From NCBI RefSeq assembly GCF_900105535.1, contig NZ_LT629779.1, positions 2,852,001 to 2,916,000 on the forward strand: 64,000 bases of DNA, read 5' to 3'. The notes under the pieces were generated by a model. It saw only the letters and a program-made list of their open reading frames with translations. It did no database searches and was not told where the DNA came from. This DNA is from Pseudarthrobacter equi (GTDB lineage Bacteria; Actinomycetota; Actinomycetes; Actinomycetales; Micrococcaceae). This document shows positions 36,401 to 44,851 of the stretch, piece by piece. The position numbers and the translations under genes were made by a program. Numbering within the stretch: position 1 is the first letter of the stretch; every line of letters begins with the position of its first letter.

Positions 36401-37447
36401 TCAGTCATCACCTTCAGGTTTCAATTCCCGGGACAGCAGGACGGGTCCCAGTTGGTCAACGGACAGCTTGCCGGCCAGCACGGCCACAACGGCGGCGGTG
36501 ATAGGCATTTCCACGCCCAGCTTGCCCGCCAGTTCGTGCACGGCCTGGCCGGATTTGATGCCTTCGGCGGTCTGGGTCATCTTCTGGCCCACCTCCTCCA
36601 GCGTGAGGCCCTGGCCCAGCAGCCTTCCCGCGGTGTGGTTCCGGGACAGCGGCGATGAGCAGGTGGCCACGAGGTCGCCCAGTCCGGCAAGCCCGGCCAT
36701 GGTCTTGGCTTCACCGCCGAGGGCCAAAGCGAGGCGCGACGTCTCGGCCAGGCCGCGGGTGATGACGGAGGCCTTGGTGTTGTCCCCCATCTCCTTGCCT
36801 TCGCAGATTCCGACGGCCAGCGCAATGACGTTCTTGACGATCCCGCCGATCTCCACGCCCACCACATCAGATGTGGTGTAGGGACGGAAATAGGGGGCCG
36901 TGCAGCTGCGCGCCAGCCAGCCGGCGACTGCGGAATCGGCGCAGGCGACCACCGAGGCGGTGGGCTCCTCCCGCGCAATTTCCATGGCCAGGTTTGGACC
37001 GGAAACGACGGCGATCCTGCCGGCCTCGAGGCCGAGCTCCTCGCTGATGACCTGGCTCATGCGCGCGTCGGTGCCGAGCTCGAGGCCCTTCATGAGCGAG
37101 ACCACCACAGCATCGGGGGCGATGAGGTGGCGCCACTCCCGCAGCTGCGGACGCAACGACTGTGCGGGGACGGCAAGGACCACAAGGTCGGCCCCTCGGA
37201 GCACGTCCGCGACGTCGGTGGACGCCGTGATGCTGCCCGGCAGCGGCACGTCCTTGAGGTACTGGTGGTTGCGGTGGCTGTTGTTGACCTGCTCAACCAC
37301 CTCACCCCGGCGGCCCCACAGCCTGATCTCACGAGGGGTACCGGCCGCCGTGGCGGCGTCGGCCAGGATCTTCGCGAACGTTGTTCCCCAAGAACCGGCG
37401 CCCAGAACGGCGACGGAGCGGGCTGAACCCGCCAGGTTCAGGGTCAC
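36401..37447 (-). CDS. gpsA: Glycerol-3-phosphate dehydrogenase [NAD(P)+]
   Basis: GpsA reduces dihydroxyacetone phosphate to sn-glycerol 3-phosphate, the backbone of membrane lipids. The 348-residue protein has the nucleotide motif 'VAVLGAGSWGTTFAKILAD', 'VVSLMKGLELGTDARMSQVI' (substrate site Lys), and 'GIVKNVIALAVGICEGKEMG' with the catalytic Lys, followed by 'LAGLGDLVATCSSPLSRNH'. Its ATG overlaps the plsC stop by four bases. Its product is acylated by PlsB/PlsC-type enzymes, so the neighbouring gene order makes metabolic sense. Confidence 0.97.
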   Translation of the reverse strand: MTLNLAGSARSVAVLGAGSWGTTFAKILADAATAAGTPREIRLWGRRGEVVEQVNNSHRNHQYLKDVPLPGSITASTDVADVLRGADLVVLAVPAQSLRPQLREWRHLIAPDAVVVSLMKGLELGTDARMSQVISEELGLEAGRIAVVSGPNLAMEIAREEPTASVVACADSAVAGWLARSCTAPYFRPYTTSDVVGVEIGGIVKNVIALAVGICEGKEMGDNTKASVITRGLAETSRLALALGGEAKTMAGLAGLGDLVATCSSPLSRNHTAGRLLGQGLTLEEVGQKMTQTAEGIKSGQAVHELAGKLGVEMPITAAVVAVLAGKLSVDQLGPVLLSRELKPEGDD

Positions 37448-38217
37448 TGCTCGTCCGGCCCGTTGCCGGGGTGCTGGCCGCCGCGCTCCATGAAACGACC
37501 GTGCTTGGACTGCTGCTTCCTTGCCGGATCCCAGCGCTCGGCGGGCGGTTCCTCACCCCTCAGGCCGGCGAGGAGGCCGGTGATGGAATCCATGATGGCT
37601 TCGGTGGCTTCCGTCAGCGTTGCCTTGTCCAACGGCCGGCCGGCGAAGGCGCTCAGGTCCACCGGGTCACCGATGACCACCCTGGATGTTTTGCGGGGGA
37701 AGATGTGAAACCTCTTGCCGTAGCGCGGAAACACCTCGTGCGCTCCCCAGTGGGCGATCGGGACAACCGGGATGCCGCCTTCGAGTGCGAGCCTGGCTGC
37801 TCCCGTGTGGCCCTTCATCGGCCACAGGTCCGGGTCACGGGTGAGGGTGCCTTCGGGGTAGATGATGATGGCGCCGCCTTCCGCCACGATCTCCTGGGCC
37901 ACCTGCAGCGACCGGTTCGCTCCCGCCGTCGAACGTTCCACCGGGACCTGCTTGGTGGCGTGCAGGAGCCAGCCGAGCGCGGGAACCTTGAACAGGCCGG
38001 CCTTGGCGAGGAAATGCGGCGCCCGCTTCTGGTTGTACAGCATGTGCCCCACCACCAGCGGATCGATCTCCGTGCAGTGGTTGGGCGCAGCGATGAATCC
38101 ACCGGCGGGAAGCTTTTCGATGCCTTCCCATTTCTTGCTCATCATGATGTTCAACAGCGGCCGGGCGATGCCGGCGATGAACACGAATGTGGCCCTGCTC
38201 TTGGCAGATTCCTTCAC
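37444..38217 (-). CDS. plsC: 1-acyl-sn-glycerol-3-phosphate acyltransferase
   Basis: It acylates lysophosphatidic acid to phosphatidic acid in the membrane. The 257-residue protein has the acyltransferase motif HX4D as 'NHCTEIDP', then 'VPVERSTAGANRS' and 'IYPEGTLTRDPDLWPMKGHT' (motif III), and 'PVVPIAHWGAHE' (motif IV). The start is the GTG at 38217. The gene overlaps gpsA by four bases and follows murA by nine. The C-terminus is basic and polar ('RKQQSKHGRFMERGGQHPG'). Confidence 0.92.
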   Translation of the reverse strand: MKESAKSRATFVFIAGIARPLLNIMMSKKWEGIEKLPAGGFIAAPNHCTEIDPLVVGHMLYNQKRAPHFLAKAGLFKVPALGWLLHATKQVPVERSTAGANRSLQVAQEIVAEGGAIIIYPEGTLTRDPDLWPMKGHTGAARLALEGGIPVVPIAHWGAHEVFPRYGKRFHIFPRKTSRVVIGDPVDLSAFAGRPLDKATLTEATEAIMDSITGLLAGLRGEEPPAERWDPARKQQSKHGRFMERGGQHPGNGPDEQ

Positions 38218-38226
38218 GGCAGCCCG

Positions 38227-39552
38227 CTACTTCGCGGCAGTGATGTCGAAATCGGCACCCAGCCCGGCCAGCTTCTCCGTGAAGCGCTCGTAGCCGCGGT
38301 TGATGATGTCGATGCCCGTCACCCGCGAGACGCCGGTGGCGGCCAGTGCGGCAATGAGGTGGCTGAACCCGCCGCGCAGGTCCGGCACGTCAATGTCGGT
38401 GCCCTTGAGCTGGGTGGGCCCGGAGATGACCGCCGAGTGCAGGAAGTTGCGCTGCCCGAACCGGCAGGGAACGCTGCCCAGGCATTCGCGGTGCACCTGG
38501 ATGCTGGCGCCCATCCGGATGAGTGCGTCGGTAAAGCCGAAGCGGTTCTCGTAGACCGTCTCGTGGACGATCGAGACGCCCTCGGCCTGGGTCAGCGCCA
38601 CCACCAGCGGCTGCTGCCAGTCGGTCATGAATCCGGGGTGTACGTCGGTCTCAAGCACCAGTGGGTTGAGCTTCCCGCCGGGGTGGTAGAACCGGATGCC
38701 GTCCTCGCCGATGTCCATACCGCCGCCCACCTTGCGGTAGGTGTTCAGGAAGGTCATCATGTCGCGCTGGGAAGCACCCTCGACGAAGATGTCGCCGCGC
38801 GTGACCAGGGCAGCGGACGCCCAGGACGCCGACTCATTGCGGTCGGAGAGGGCACGGTGGTTGTAGCCGCCGAGGTCGCGGACGCCCTCGATGCGGATGG
38901 TGCGGTCAGTCTGGACGCTGATGATCGCGCCCATCTTCTGCAGCACGGCGATGAGGTCGATGATCTCCGGCTCCGTGGCGGCACCGCTCAGTTCGGTGAT
39001 GCCCTCGGCGCGGGTGGCGCTGAGCAGGACCTGCTCGGTGGCGCCCACGGACGGGTACGGCAGGGAGATCTTGGCGCCGTGCAGGCCCTTGGGGGCAGAA
39101 ATATGGATCCCGCCCGGGCGCTTTTCCACCACGGCGCCGAACTGGCGGAGCACGTCCAGGTGGTAGTCGATGGGGCGGTCGCCGATCTTGCAGCCGCCAA
39201 GATCCGGGATGAAAGCTTCGCCAATGGCGTGGATCAAGGGGCCGCACAGCAGGATGGGGATCCTGGAGTCCCCGGCGTGGGCATCGATGGCCGTGCTGGA
39301 CGCCGTCTTTGCTGCCTTCGGATCAAGGGTAAGGTCCCCGCTGACCGGGTCCTTCTCCACCGTCACGCCGTGGAGCTGCAGGAGGGAGGTGACAACCTCC
39401 ACGTCCTTGATCTCCGGAACGTTCCGCAACACCGACGGTTCGTTGCCCAGCAACGCCGCCACCATTGCCTTGGGGACAAGGTTCTTGGCCCCCCGGACGG
39501 TGACGCGGCCAGTAAGCGGGACTCCGCCGCGGATTGTCAGAACACTACTCAT
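38227..39552 (-). CDS. murA: UDP-N-acetylglucosamine 1-carboxyvinyltransferase
   Basis: MurA transfers enolpyruvate from PEP to UDP-GlcNAc, the first committed step of peptidoglycan synthesis. The 441-residue protein starts 'MSSVLTIRGGVPLTGRVTVR', has the Lys-Asn segment 'GAKNLVPKAMVAALLG', and the active-site loop 'PDLGGCKIGDRPIDYHLD' with the catalytic Cys that fosfomycin attacks (present here, so fosfomycin-sensitive by this residue). Length is typical. It is the first gene of the murA-plsC-gpsA-ddl run. Confidence 0.94.
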   Translation of the reverse strand: MSSVLTIRGGVPLTGRVTVRGAKNLVPKAMVAALLGNEPSVLRNVPEIKDVEVVTSLLQLHGVTVEKDPVSGDLTLDPKAAKTASSTAIDAHAGDSRIPILLCGPLIHAIGEAFIPDLGGCKIGDRPIDYHLDVLRQFGAVVEKRPGGIHISAPKGLHGAKISLPYPSVGATEQVLLSATRAEGITELSGAATEPEIIDLIAVLQKMGAIISVQTDRTIRIEGVRDLGGYNHRALSDRNESASWASAALVTRGDIFVEGASQRDMMTFLNTYRKVGGGMDIGEDGIRFYHPGGKLNPLVLETDVHPGFMTDWQQPLVVALTQAEGVSIVHETVYENRFGFTDALIRMGASIQVHRECLGSVPCRFGQRNFLHSAVISGPTQLKGTDIDVPDLRGGFSHLIAALAATGVSRVTGIDIINRGYERFTEKLAGLGADFDITAAK

Positions 39553-39606
39553 ATACCGGTTTCCTCACGATTACTCGCCCCCAAATCCTTGCAAAGGCTC
39601 CACCCA

Positions 39607-39636
39607 AGCATAGGAGGTCGCGTTACCGAACCGAAA
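39607..39636 (-). promoter_or_regulatory. Possible murA promoter
   Basis: Minus-strand TATGCT (39612-39607) is a good -10, with TTTCGG (39636-39631) 18 bases upstream as a weak -35. It lies between the leuD terminator hairpin and the murA ATG, with a GAGG-like ribosome site near the start. Confidence 0.35.
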
Positions 39637-39643
39637 TACGCAG

Positions 39644-39699
39644 GCTCCTTGGCCGGGGCGTGGCGGCCAAGTACGGCGCCCCGCGCAGGGCCAAGGAGC
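39644..39699 (-). terminator. Compound hairpin after leuD
   Basis: Outer arms 39644-39654 and 39689-39699 (11 bp, exact) enclose inner arms 39655-39660 and 39677-39682 (6 bp, exact). It lies 12 bases beyond the leuD stop and before the murA start on the same strand, so it probably ends the leuCD transcript. No strong T tract is present. Confidence 0.55.
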
Positions 39700-39711
39700 A
39701 GGGCGCTGGCG

Positions 39712-40314
39712 CTAGGAAACCTTGGCAGGCAGGGTCTTGGGCTTGAACGAGGGCCGGGTGGCCTCGTAGGCGGTGATTTCGGCCTCATGCTGCAGGGTGA
39801 GTCCGATGTCGTCCAGGCCTTCGAGCAGGCGCCAGCGAGTGTAGTCGTCAATCTCGAAGGGGGCCACGATGTTGCCGCACACTACAGTCTTCGACTCCAG
39901 GTCAACGGTCACCTGGGTTCCCGGCGCGTTTTCCAGTTCCTTCCAGATCAACTCGATGTCGTCCTGGGCCACCTGGGCGGCAAGCAGTCCCTGCTTGCCC
40001 GAGTTGCCGCGGAAGATGTCGGCGAACCGGGAGGAGAGCACCGCCTTGAAGCCGTAGTCCTTCAGTGCCCACACCGCATGCTCGCGGGAGGAACCGGTGC
40101 CGAAGTCGGGCCCGGCCACCAGGACGGAGCCGGCGTTGAAGGGCTCCTGGTTGAGGATGAAGGAGGAGTCCTTGCGCCAGGCCGAGAACAGGGCGTCCTC
40201 GAAGCCGGTGCGGGTGATGCGCTTGAGGTACACCGCGGGGATGATCTGGTCCGTGTCGACGTTGCTCTGGCGCAGCGGGACGCCGATGCCGGTGTGCTTG
40301 GTGAACTTTTCCAT
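39712..40314 (-). CDS. leuD: 3-isopropylmalate dehydratase small subunit
   Basis: The small (swivelling) subunit of isopropylmalate isomerase, which converts 2- to 3-isopropylmalate in leucine synthesis. The 200-residue protein starts '[20 protein letters not shown]' and has '[20 protein letters not shown]', '[20 protein letters not shown]' (the substrate-binding signature) and '[20 protein letters not shown]'. Nine bases separate it from leuC, with which it forms one enzyme. Confidence 0.97.
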   Translation of the reverse strand: MEKFTKHTGIGVPLRQSNVDTDQIIPAVYLKRITRTGFEDALFSAWRKDSSFILNQEPFNAGSVLVAGPDFGTGSSREHAVWALKDYGFKAVLSSRFADIFRGNSGKQGLLAAQVAQDDIELIWKELENAPGTQVTVDLESKTVVCGNIVAPFEIDDYTRWRLLEGLDDIGLTLQHEAEITAYEATRPSFKPKTLPAKVS

Positions 40315-40323
40315 GGTTGCGTC

Positions 40324-41778
40324 CTAGGCTGCGTCGGTGCGGATGGCGGCGGATTCGGGGGCAGGATCAAGGTCCGACGGCGAGCTGAGCGTGCCGCGGA
40401 CGGCCGTGGCCGCTGCCACCACAGGGGACACCAGGTGGGTGCGGCCGCCCTTGCCCTGGCGGCCCTCGAAGTTGCGGTTCGAGGTGGAGGCGCAGCGCTC
40501 CCCCGGTTCCAGCTGGTCAGGGTTCATGCCCAGGCACATGGAGCAGCCGGCGAAGCGCCATTCGGCACCGAAGTCCTTGAACACCCGGTCCAGGCCTTCA
40601 GCCTCCGCTTCGAGGCGGACGCGGGCAGAGCCCGGCACCACGAGCATGCGGACCTTCGGGTCCTTTTCGCGGCCGCGGATGATGTCCGCGGCGGCACGGA
40701 GATCCTCGATGCGGGAGTTGGTGCAGGAACCGAGGAACACGGTGTCCACCCGGATGTCCTTCATCGGCGTGCCGGCTTCCAGCCCCATGTACTGCAGGGC
40801 GCGTTCGGCGGCGGCCTTGGCGTTTTCGTCGCCGAAGTCCTCGGGGGACGGAACGGCCTGGGACAGGGACACGCCCTGGCCGGGGTTGGTGCCCCAGGTG
40901 ACGAATGGCTCCAGCGTGTCGGCGTCCAGGTCCACTTCGACGTCGAAGGTGGCGTCGTCGTCGGTCTTGAGCGTGTTCCAGTACTCGACGGCGGCATCCC
41001 AGTCAGCGCCTTCGGGAGCGTGCGGGCGGCCCAGCATGTAGGCGTAGGTGGTCTCGTCCGGCGCCACCATGCCGGCGCGGGCGCCGGCTTCGATGGACAT
41101 GTTGCAGATGGTCATGCGGGCATCCATGGACAGGGCACGGATGGCCGATCCGCGGTATTCCAGGACGTAGCCCTGGCCACCGCCGGTACCGATCTTGGCG
41201 ATGACCGCCAGGATGATGTCCTTGGCCGTGACGCCGGAGCGCAGCGTGCCCTCAACGTTGATGGCCATGGTCTTGAACGGCTTCAGGGACAGGGTCTGGG
41301 TAGCCATGACGTGCTCCACCTCGGACGTGCCGATGCCCATGGCCAGCGCGCCGAAGGCGCCGTGCGTGGAGGTGTGCGAGTCGCCGCAGACCACCGTCAT
41401 GCCTGGCTGGGTGAGGCCCAGCTGCGGACCCACCACGTGGACGATGCCCTGTTCGGCGTCACCGAGGCTGTGCAGGCGGACGCCGAACTCGGCGCAGTTG
41501 TTGCGCAGCGTCTGGATCTGGGTCCGGCTGGTGAGGTCGGCGATAGGCTTGTCGATGTCCAGCGTGGGAGTGTTGTGGTCCTCCGTGGCGATGGTCAGGT
41601 CCGGGCGGCGCAGCGGGCGGCCTGCCAGGCGCAGGCCCTCGAATGCCTGCGGGGACGTGACCTCGTGGACCAGGTGAAGGTCGATGAAGAGAAGGTCGGG
41701 CTGGGCGTTGGCACCTACGCCGTCGCCTTTGCGCACCACGTGCGCGTCCCAGACTTTCTCGGCCAATGTCTTTGCCAT
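40324..41778 (-). CDS. leuC: 3-isopropylmalate dehydratase large subunit
   Basis: The large, iron-sulfur subunit of isopropylmalate isomerase, an aconitase relative. The 484-residue protein has '[20 protein letters not shown]', '[20 protein letters not shown]' and three cluster cysteines in '[18 protein letters not shown]' and '[16 protein letters not shown]'. Two ATG codons lie in tandem; the second (41776-41778) is chosen because an AGGGAG site lies at a proper distance from it. Transcription starts from a promoter sharing its operator with the divergent IclR-type gene. Confidence 0.97.
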   Translation of the reverse strand: MAKTLAEKVWDAHVVRKGDGVGANAQPDLLFIDLHLVHEVTSPQAFEGLRLAGRPLRRPDLTIATEDHNTPTLDIDKPIADLTSRTQIQTLRNNCAEFGVRLHSLGDAEQGIVHVVGPQLGLTQPGMTVVCGDSHTSTHGAFGALAMGIGTSEVEHVMATQTLSLKPFKTMAINVEGTLRSGVTAKDIILAVIAKIGTGGGQGYVLEYRGSAIRALSMDARMTICNMSIEAGARAGMVAPDETTYAYMLGRPHAPEGADWDAAVEYWNTLKTDDDATFDVEVDLDADTLEPFVTWGTNPGQGVSLSQAVPSPEDFGDENAKAAAERALQYMGLEAGTPMKDIRVDTVFLGSCTNSRIEDLRAAADIIRGREKDPKVRMLVVPGSARVRLEAEAEGLDRVFKDFGAEWRFAGCSMCLGMNPDQLEPGERCASTSNRNFEGRQGKGGRTHLVSPVVAAATAVRGTLSSPSDLDPAPESAAIRTDAA

Positions 41779-41853
41779 GGCCATCTCCCTTCACTGCTGT
41801 TTGGCTGAATGCTTCAACTGAAGCAGGACGGCTCCGCACTGCGCCAGCCGAAA

Positions 41854-41882
41854 GATTTGCATCTCAGATAATGAGACGGCAA
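41854..41882 (-). promoter_or_regulatory. Possible leuCD promoter
   Basis: Minus-strand TTGCCG (41882-41877) and CAAATC (41859-41854) are 17 bases apart. The -10 is weak, but the position suits leuC, and the spacer contains the palindrome at 41862-41876, the same operator that lies in the opposing promoter. Confidence 0.42.
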
Positions 41883-41885
41883 TAT
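41857..41885 (+). promoter_or_regulatory. Promoter of the IclR-type regulator, leaderless
   Basis: TTGCAT (41857-41862) and CAATAT (41880-41885) are 17 bases apart. The ATG begins at 41892, six bases after the -10, so transcription should begin at or next to the start codon. No ribosome site is visible before the ATG, in agreement with a leaderless mRNA. Confidence 0.6.
41862..41876. promoter_or_regulatory. Operator palindrome shared by leuCD and its regulator
   Basis: TCTCA-N5-TGAGA, a perfect 5-bp inverted repeat, lies within the spacers of both divergent promoters. A similar imperfect site (57202-57219) lies before leuB. This pattern suits an LtbR/NdgR-type IclR regulator that represses leucine genes (family knowledge); binding itself is inferred. 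Confidence 0.6.
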
Positions 41886-41891
41886 CATTAC

Positions 41892-42611
41892 ATGGACAAT
41901 TCTAGTGGAGTCGGCGTCATTGATAAAGCAGCACAGGTGCTTGACGCGCTCGAAGCCGGCCCCACCACGCTGGCACAGCTCGTAGCGGCCACCGGACTGG
42001 CCCGTCCCACTGTCCACCGCCTCGCCCTCGCGCTGGTCCACCACCGGCTGGTAAGCCGCGACATCCAAGGCAGGTTCGTGCTTGGCAGCCGGCTGGTTGA
42101 ACTGGCATCGGCCGCCGGCGAGGACCGCCTCATCGCTTCTGCCGGCCCCGTCCTGATGCAGCTTCGCGACGCCACGGGCGAGAGCGCACAGATCTTCCGC
42201 CGCCAGGGCGACTGGCGGGTCTGCGTGGCATCAGCCGAGCGCCCCATCGGCCTGCGCGACACCATTCCGGTCGGCACCCAGCTGTCCATGAAGGCCGGTT
42301 CCGCAGCCCAAGTCCTGCTTGCCTGGGAAGACCACGACCGCCTGCTGGAGGGCCTGCAGTCCGCGCGCTTCACGCCGACAGTCCTGGCAGGCGTACGACG
42401 GCGGGGCTGGGGCCAGAGCCTTGGCGAACGCGAGCCGGGGGTCGCCTCGGTCTCGGCACCGGTGCGCGGACCGTCCGGCCGCGTCATTGCGGCCGTATCG
42501 ATCTCCGGCCCCATTGAGCGGCTTACCCGCCAGCCCGGCAGGTTGCATGCTGAAGTGGTCTGCAACGCCGGCCGCATCCTCACCGAAGCGCTGCGCAAGA
42601 ACAACGACTGA
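41892..42611 (+). CDS. ltbR: IclR-family regulator of leucine biosynthesis (LtbR/NdgR type)
   Basis: A 239-residue IclR-type transcription regulator. The N-terminal winged helix-turn-helix reads 'AAQVLDALEAGPTTLAQLVA' then 'TGLARPTVHRLALALVHHRL' (about residues 13-52); the C-terminal ligand domain includes 'GESAQIFRRQGDWRVCVASA' and 'GRVIAAVSISGPIERLTRQ'. Its position divergent from leuCD matches LtbR of Corynebacterium and NdgR of Streptomyces, which control leuCD and leuB. It starts at the ATG at 41892; the mRNA is probably leaderless. Regulation of leuCD, leuB and itself is inferred from the shared operators. Confidence 0.88.
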   Translation: MDNSSGVGVIDKAAQVLDALEAGPTTLAQLVAATGLARPTVHRLALALVHHRLVSRDIQGRFVLGSRLVELASAAGEDRLIASAGPVLMQLRDATGESAQIFRRQGDWRVCVASAERPIGLRDTIPVGTQLSMKAGSAAQVLLAWEDHDRLLEGLQSARFTPTVLAGVRRRGWGQSLGEREPGVASVSAPVRGPSGRVIAAVSISGPIERLTRQPGRLHAEVVCNAGRILTEALRKNND

Positions 42612-42667
42612 CCGACGTCGGGCCAAACCCGCACCCAACCCGCCCTCCGCCGGTTAGGCTGTGGCCC

Positions 42668-43228
42668 ATGGGCAGCTACGCAGTATTTCTCCGCGGCATC
42701 AACGTGGGCGGCATCAACATCAAAATGGCGGACCTTCGGGACGCGCTGAACAGCAGCGGCTTCGCGGACGCCAAGACACTGCTGGCCAGTGGCAACGTGG
42801 TCCTTGCCAGCGGACTGGACGCCGCCGGCGTGAAGCGGGAGTGCGAGAAGGCCCTTCGCGCCGCTTTCGGCTACGAGGCCTGGGTGGTGGTCCTGCCGGC
42901 CGGCAGGGTGGCTGAACTGGTGGAAGCATGCCCGTATCCGGAGGACGACAAGTCCACGCATTCGTACATCACGCTGTCCTCCGACCACGCAGTCCTGGAC
43001 GAACTGGACGCTGCGGGCCAGGCCCTCGGGGACGTACACAAGCAGCACCGGCTTGGCCCGGAAGCCCTCGCCTGGCTCGCACCGGCCGGCGGTACCCTGG
43101 ACAGCCCGTTCAGCAAGGTTTCGTCGAAGGCCAAGTTCAAGGCGGCCACCACTACCCGGAACCTGCGCACCATGATCAAGGTGCGGGACGCTGCTGCCGG
43201 CCTGGAAGCCGCCGGCACCAAGGGATGA
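42668..43228 (+). CDS. DUF1697 domain protein
   Basis: A 186-residue protein with the DUF1697 signature: 'YAVFLRGINVGGINIKMADL' at the N-terminus, 'ALNSSGFADAKTLLASGNVV' and 'KFKAATTTRNLRTMIKVRD' near the end. The family is widespread in bacteria and of unknown function; no catalytic motif is obvious. It is a single gene that follows ltbR by 56 bases on the same strand and is convergent with the GTPase gene, with 9 bases between the two stops. Confidence 0.88.
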   Translation: MGSYAVFLRGINVGGINIKMADLRDALNSSGFADAKTLLASGNVVLASGLDAAGVKRECEKALRAAFGYEAWVVVLPAGRVAELVEACPYPEDDKSTHSYITLSSDHAVLDELDAAGQALGDVHKQHRLGPEALAWLAPAGGTLDSPFSKVSSKAKFKAATTTRNLRTMIKVRDAAAGLEAAGTKG

Positions 43229-43237
43229 GCCCCTCCC

Positions 43238-44851
43238 CTAGCCCGCCGCCACCTTCAGTGCAGCGTTAAACGCCGCAAGCCTGCTGACCTCAACCTCAAC
43301 CGGCTCCACCACAAGATCCCGGGCAACCCCGGACACGGCCGCTTCCAGCCGTTTCCGTGCCCTCGATGCCCGTGCCGCGGCGGCTCCTGCGGCGATAAAG
43401 CGGCCGGCCAGTGCCAGGACAATCCCCAGCACCACTCCGAAGGCGGCCATCAGGGTGGGCACCGGCCACCCTTCCACCCGTGGCGGCTCGGGCGCCGGCA
43501 TCTGGAAGTACTGAAGTACCGCAAGGCCGCCCAGCCAGCCGAGGCCACCCAGGACGGTAAGCAGCGCCAGCCACTGGACCACGTTGAAGACGCCCCACCA
43601 CCAGGATTTCCGGTTGGCCCCGAGGTCGGTCCCGGCGATGGCCTGGTCCAGGGCATCCGGAAGCCGCTCCCGGCCCTCCCGGGCCGCGCTGCGGATGGCG
43701 GCACGCCAGGGGCCCGGCGCGCCGGCGCTGGCGGCGTCGGCAAACTCCCTCACGGCGGAGTCGGTGCGGGCCCGCTCGGGGGCACTGGCCGGCGGAAGCG
43801 ACGTGCGGTTGAGTTCAGCCGGAGCGTCCCTGCGGAGGTTGAGCCTGCGCAAGGGGTCGGGCCGGAACCTCGAGAGCCATCGGGTGGCGGGCCAGCCCGT
43901 CCGCCGGACGGATTCGAGGCGGTAGGAACGGGCCACGGCACTGACAACCACCGGCACGTTGGCTGCCGCCGCCAGCTCCGTACCCAGCCTGGCCGTCGCC
44001 TGGTTCCGGACGCCGGCGGCTTCACCGTCCCCTGACGCGTTCCGCAGTTCCCTGGAAGCCTTCGCGACGTCCGCCTCCAGCCGCTGCGAGCGGGCCTTGC
44101 GCTGCACCACCACGTTCCTGATCGCAGCACGCACGCCGTCCACGCCCTGGCCTGTCAGCGCGGAAGCGGCGAGGACCTTTACTTTCCCGAGGCCCTCAGC
44201 GGCAAGGATCCCGCGGAGGGATTCCAGCACCGGTGGCACGTCATGGGCGGGGAGCCTGTCCACCTGGTTGAGGACCACCAGCGTGACGGCGCCGTGCGAG
44301 GCCAGCGGGGCGAGGAAATCCTGGTGGACCGCCGCGTCCGCGTACTTCTGCGGGTCGAGCACCCAGACGAGGACATCCACCAGTCCCACCATGCGCTGCA
44401 CCACTTCACGGTTGGCCGCGCGGGTGGAATCGAAATCCGGCAGGTCCAGCAGGATCAGGCCGGTGTCCTCACCGGCAAAGCCTTCCACGGGAGCTGCGTA
44501 GTGCCGGTTGCGGACATCGAGCCAGTCCAGGAGCGGTTCACTGCCGTCCACTCCCCAGACCCCCGCCAGCGGCTCCGATGTTGTGGGGCGGCGCGCCGCC
44601 GTCGTCGCGATGTCACCGCCGCTCACGGCATTGAACAGCGAGGACTTTCCGCTGCCGGTGGCACCGAAGAACCCCACCACGGTGTGTTCCGCTGACAGGG
44701 AGCGGCGCGATCCGGCGCGCTCCAGGATCTGGAAGACCTCCTCGAGCTGCGCGTCCGGAAGGACACCACCGGCCAGCTGCCGTGCATCGTTCAGTGCTTC
44801 CAGGCGCCGGTCCAGCCGCGATGAGTCCCGGGCGCCGCTGTGCCGGCTCAC
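43238..44851 (-). CDS. Dynamin-like membrane GTPase, second of a coupled pair
   Basis: A 537-residue GTPase with P-loop 'VGFFGATGSGKSSLFNAV' (about residues 62-79), switch region 'RRPTTSEPLAG', G3 'LLDLPDFDSTRAANREV' and G4 'LVVLNQVDRLP'. Towards the C-terminus there are two membrane segments ('VVQWLALLTVLGGLGWLG' and 'PTLMAAFGVVLGIVLALAG') followed by a helical tail. GTPase, then membrane hairpin, then helix is the bacterial dynamin-like layout. It starts with a GTG that overlaps the upstream GTPase stop by four bases, so the two are translated together and may form a heteromeric membrane-shaping complex. Confidence 0.84.
   Translation of the reverse strand: MSRHSGARDSSRLDRRLEALNDARQLAGGVLPDAQLEEVFQILERAGSRRSLSAEHTVVGFFGATGSGKSSLFNAVSGGDIATTAARRPTTSEPLAGVWGVDGSEPLLDWLDVRNRHYAAPVEGFAGEDTGLILLDLPDFDSTRAANREVVQRMVGLVDVLVWVLDPQKYADAAVHQDFLAPLASHGAVTLVVLNQVDRLPAHDVPPVLESLRGILAAEGLGKVKVLAASALTGQGVDGVRAAIRNVVVQRKARSQRLEADVAKASRELRNASGDGEAAGVRNQATARLGTELAAAANVPVVVSAVARSYRLESVRRTGWPATRWLSRFRPDPLRRLNLRRDAPAELNRTSLPPASAPERARTDSAVREFADAASAGAPGPWRAAIRSAAREGRERLPDALDQAIAGTDLGANRKSWWWGVFNVVQWLALLTVLGGLGWLGGLAVLQYFQMPAPEPPRVEGWPVPTLMAAFGVVLGIVLALAGRFIAAGAAAARASRARKRLEAAVSGVARDLVVEPVEVEVSRLAAFNAALKVAAG

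Noticed and set aside
37381..41808. A very long plus-strand open frame antisense to gpsA, plsC, murA, leuD and leuC
   Set aside because: It results from high-GC codon bias on the opposite strand. The minus-strand genes are clear family members, and the antisense translation has no recognisable domain.
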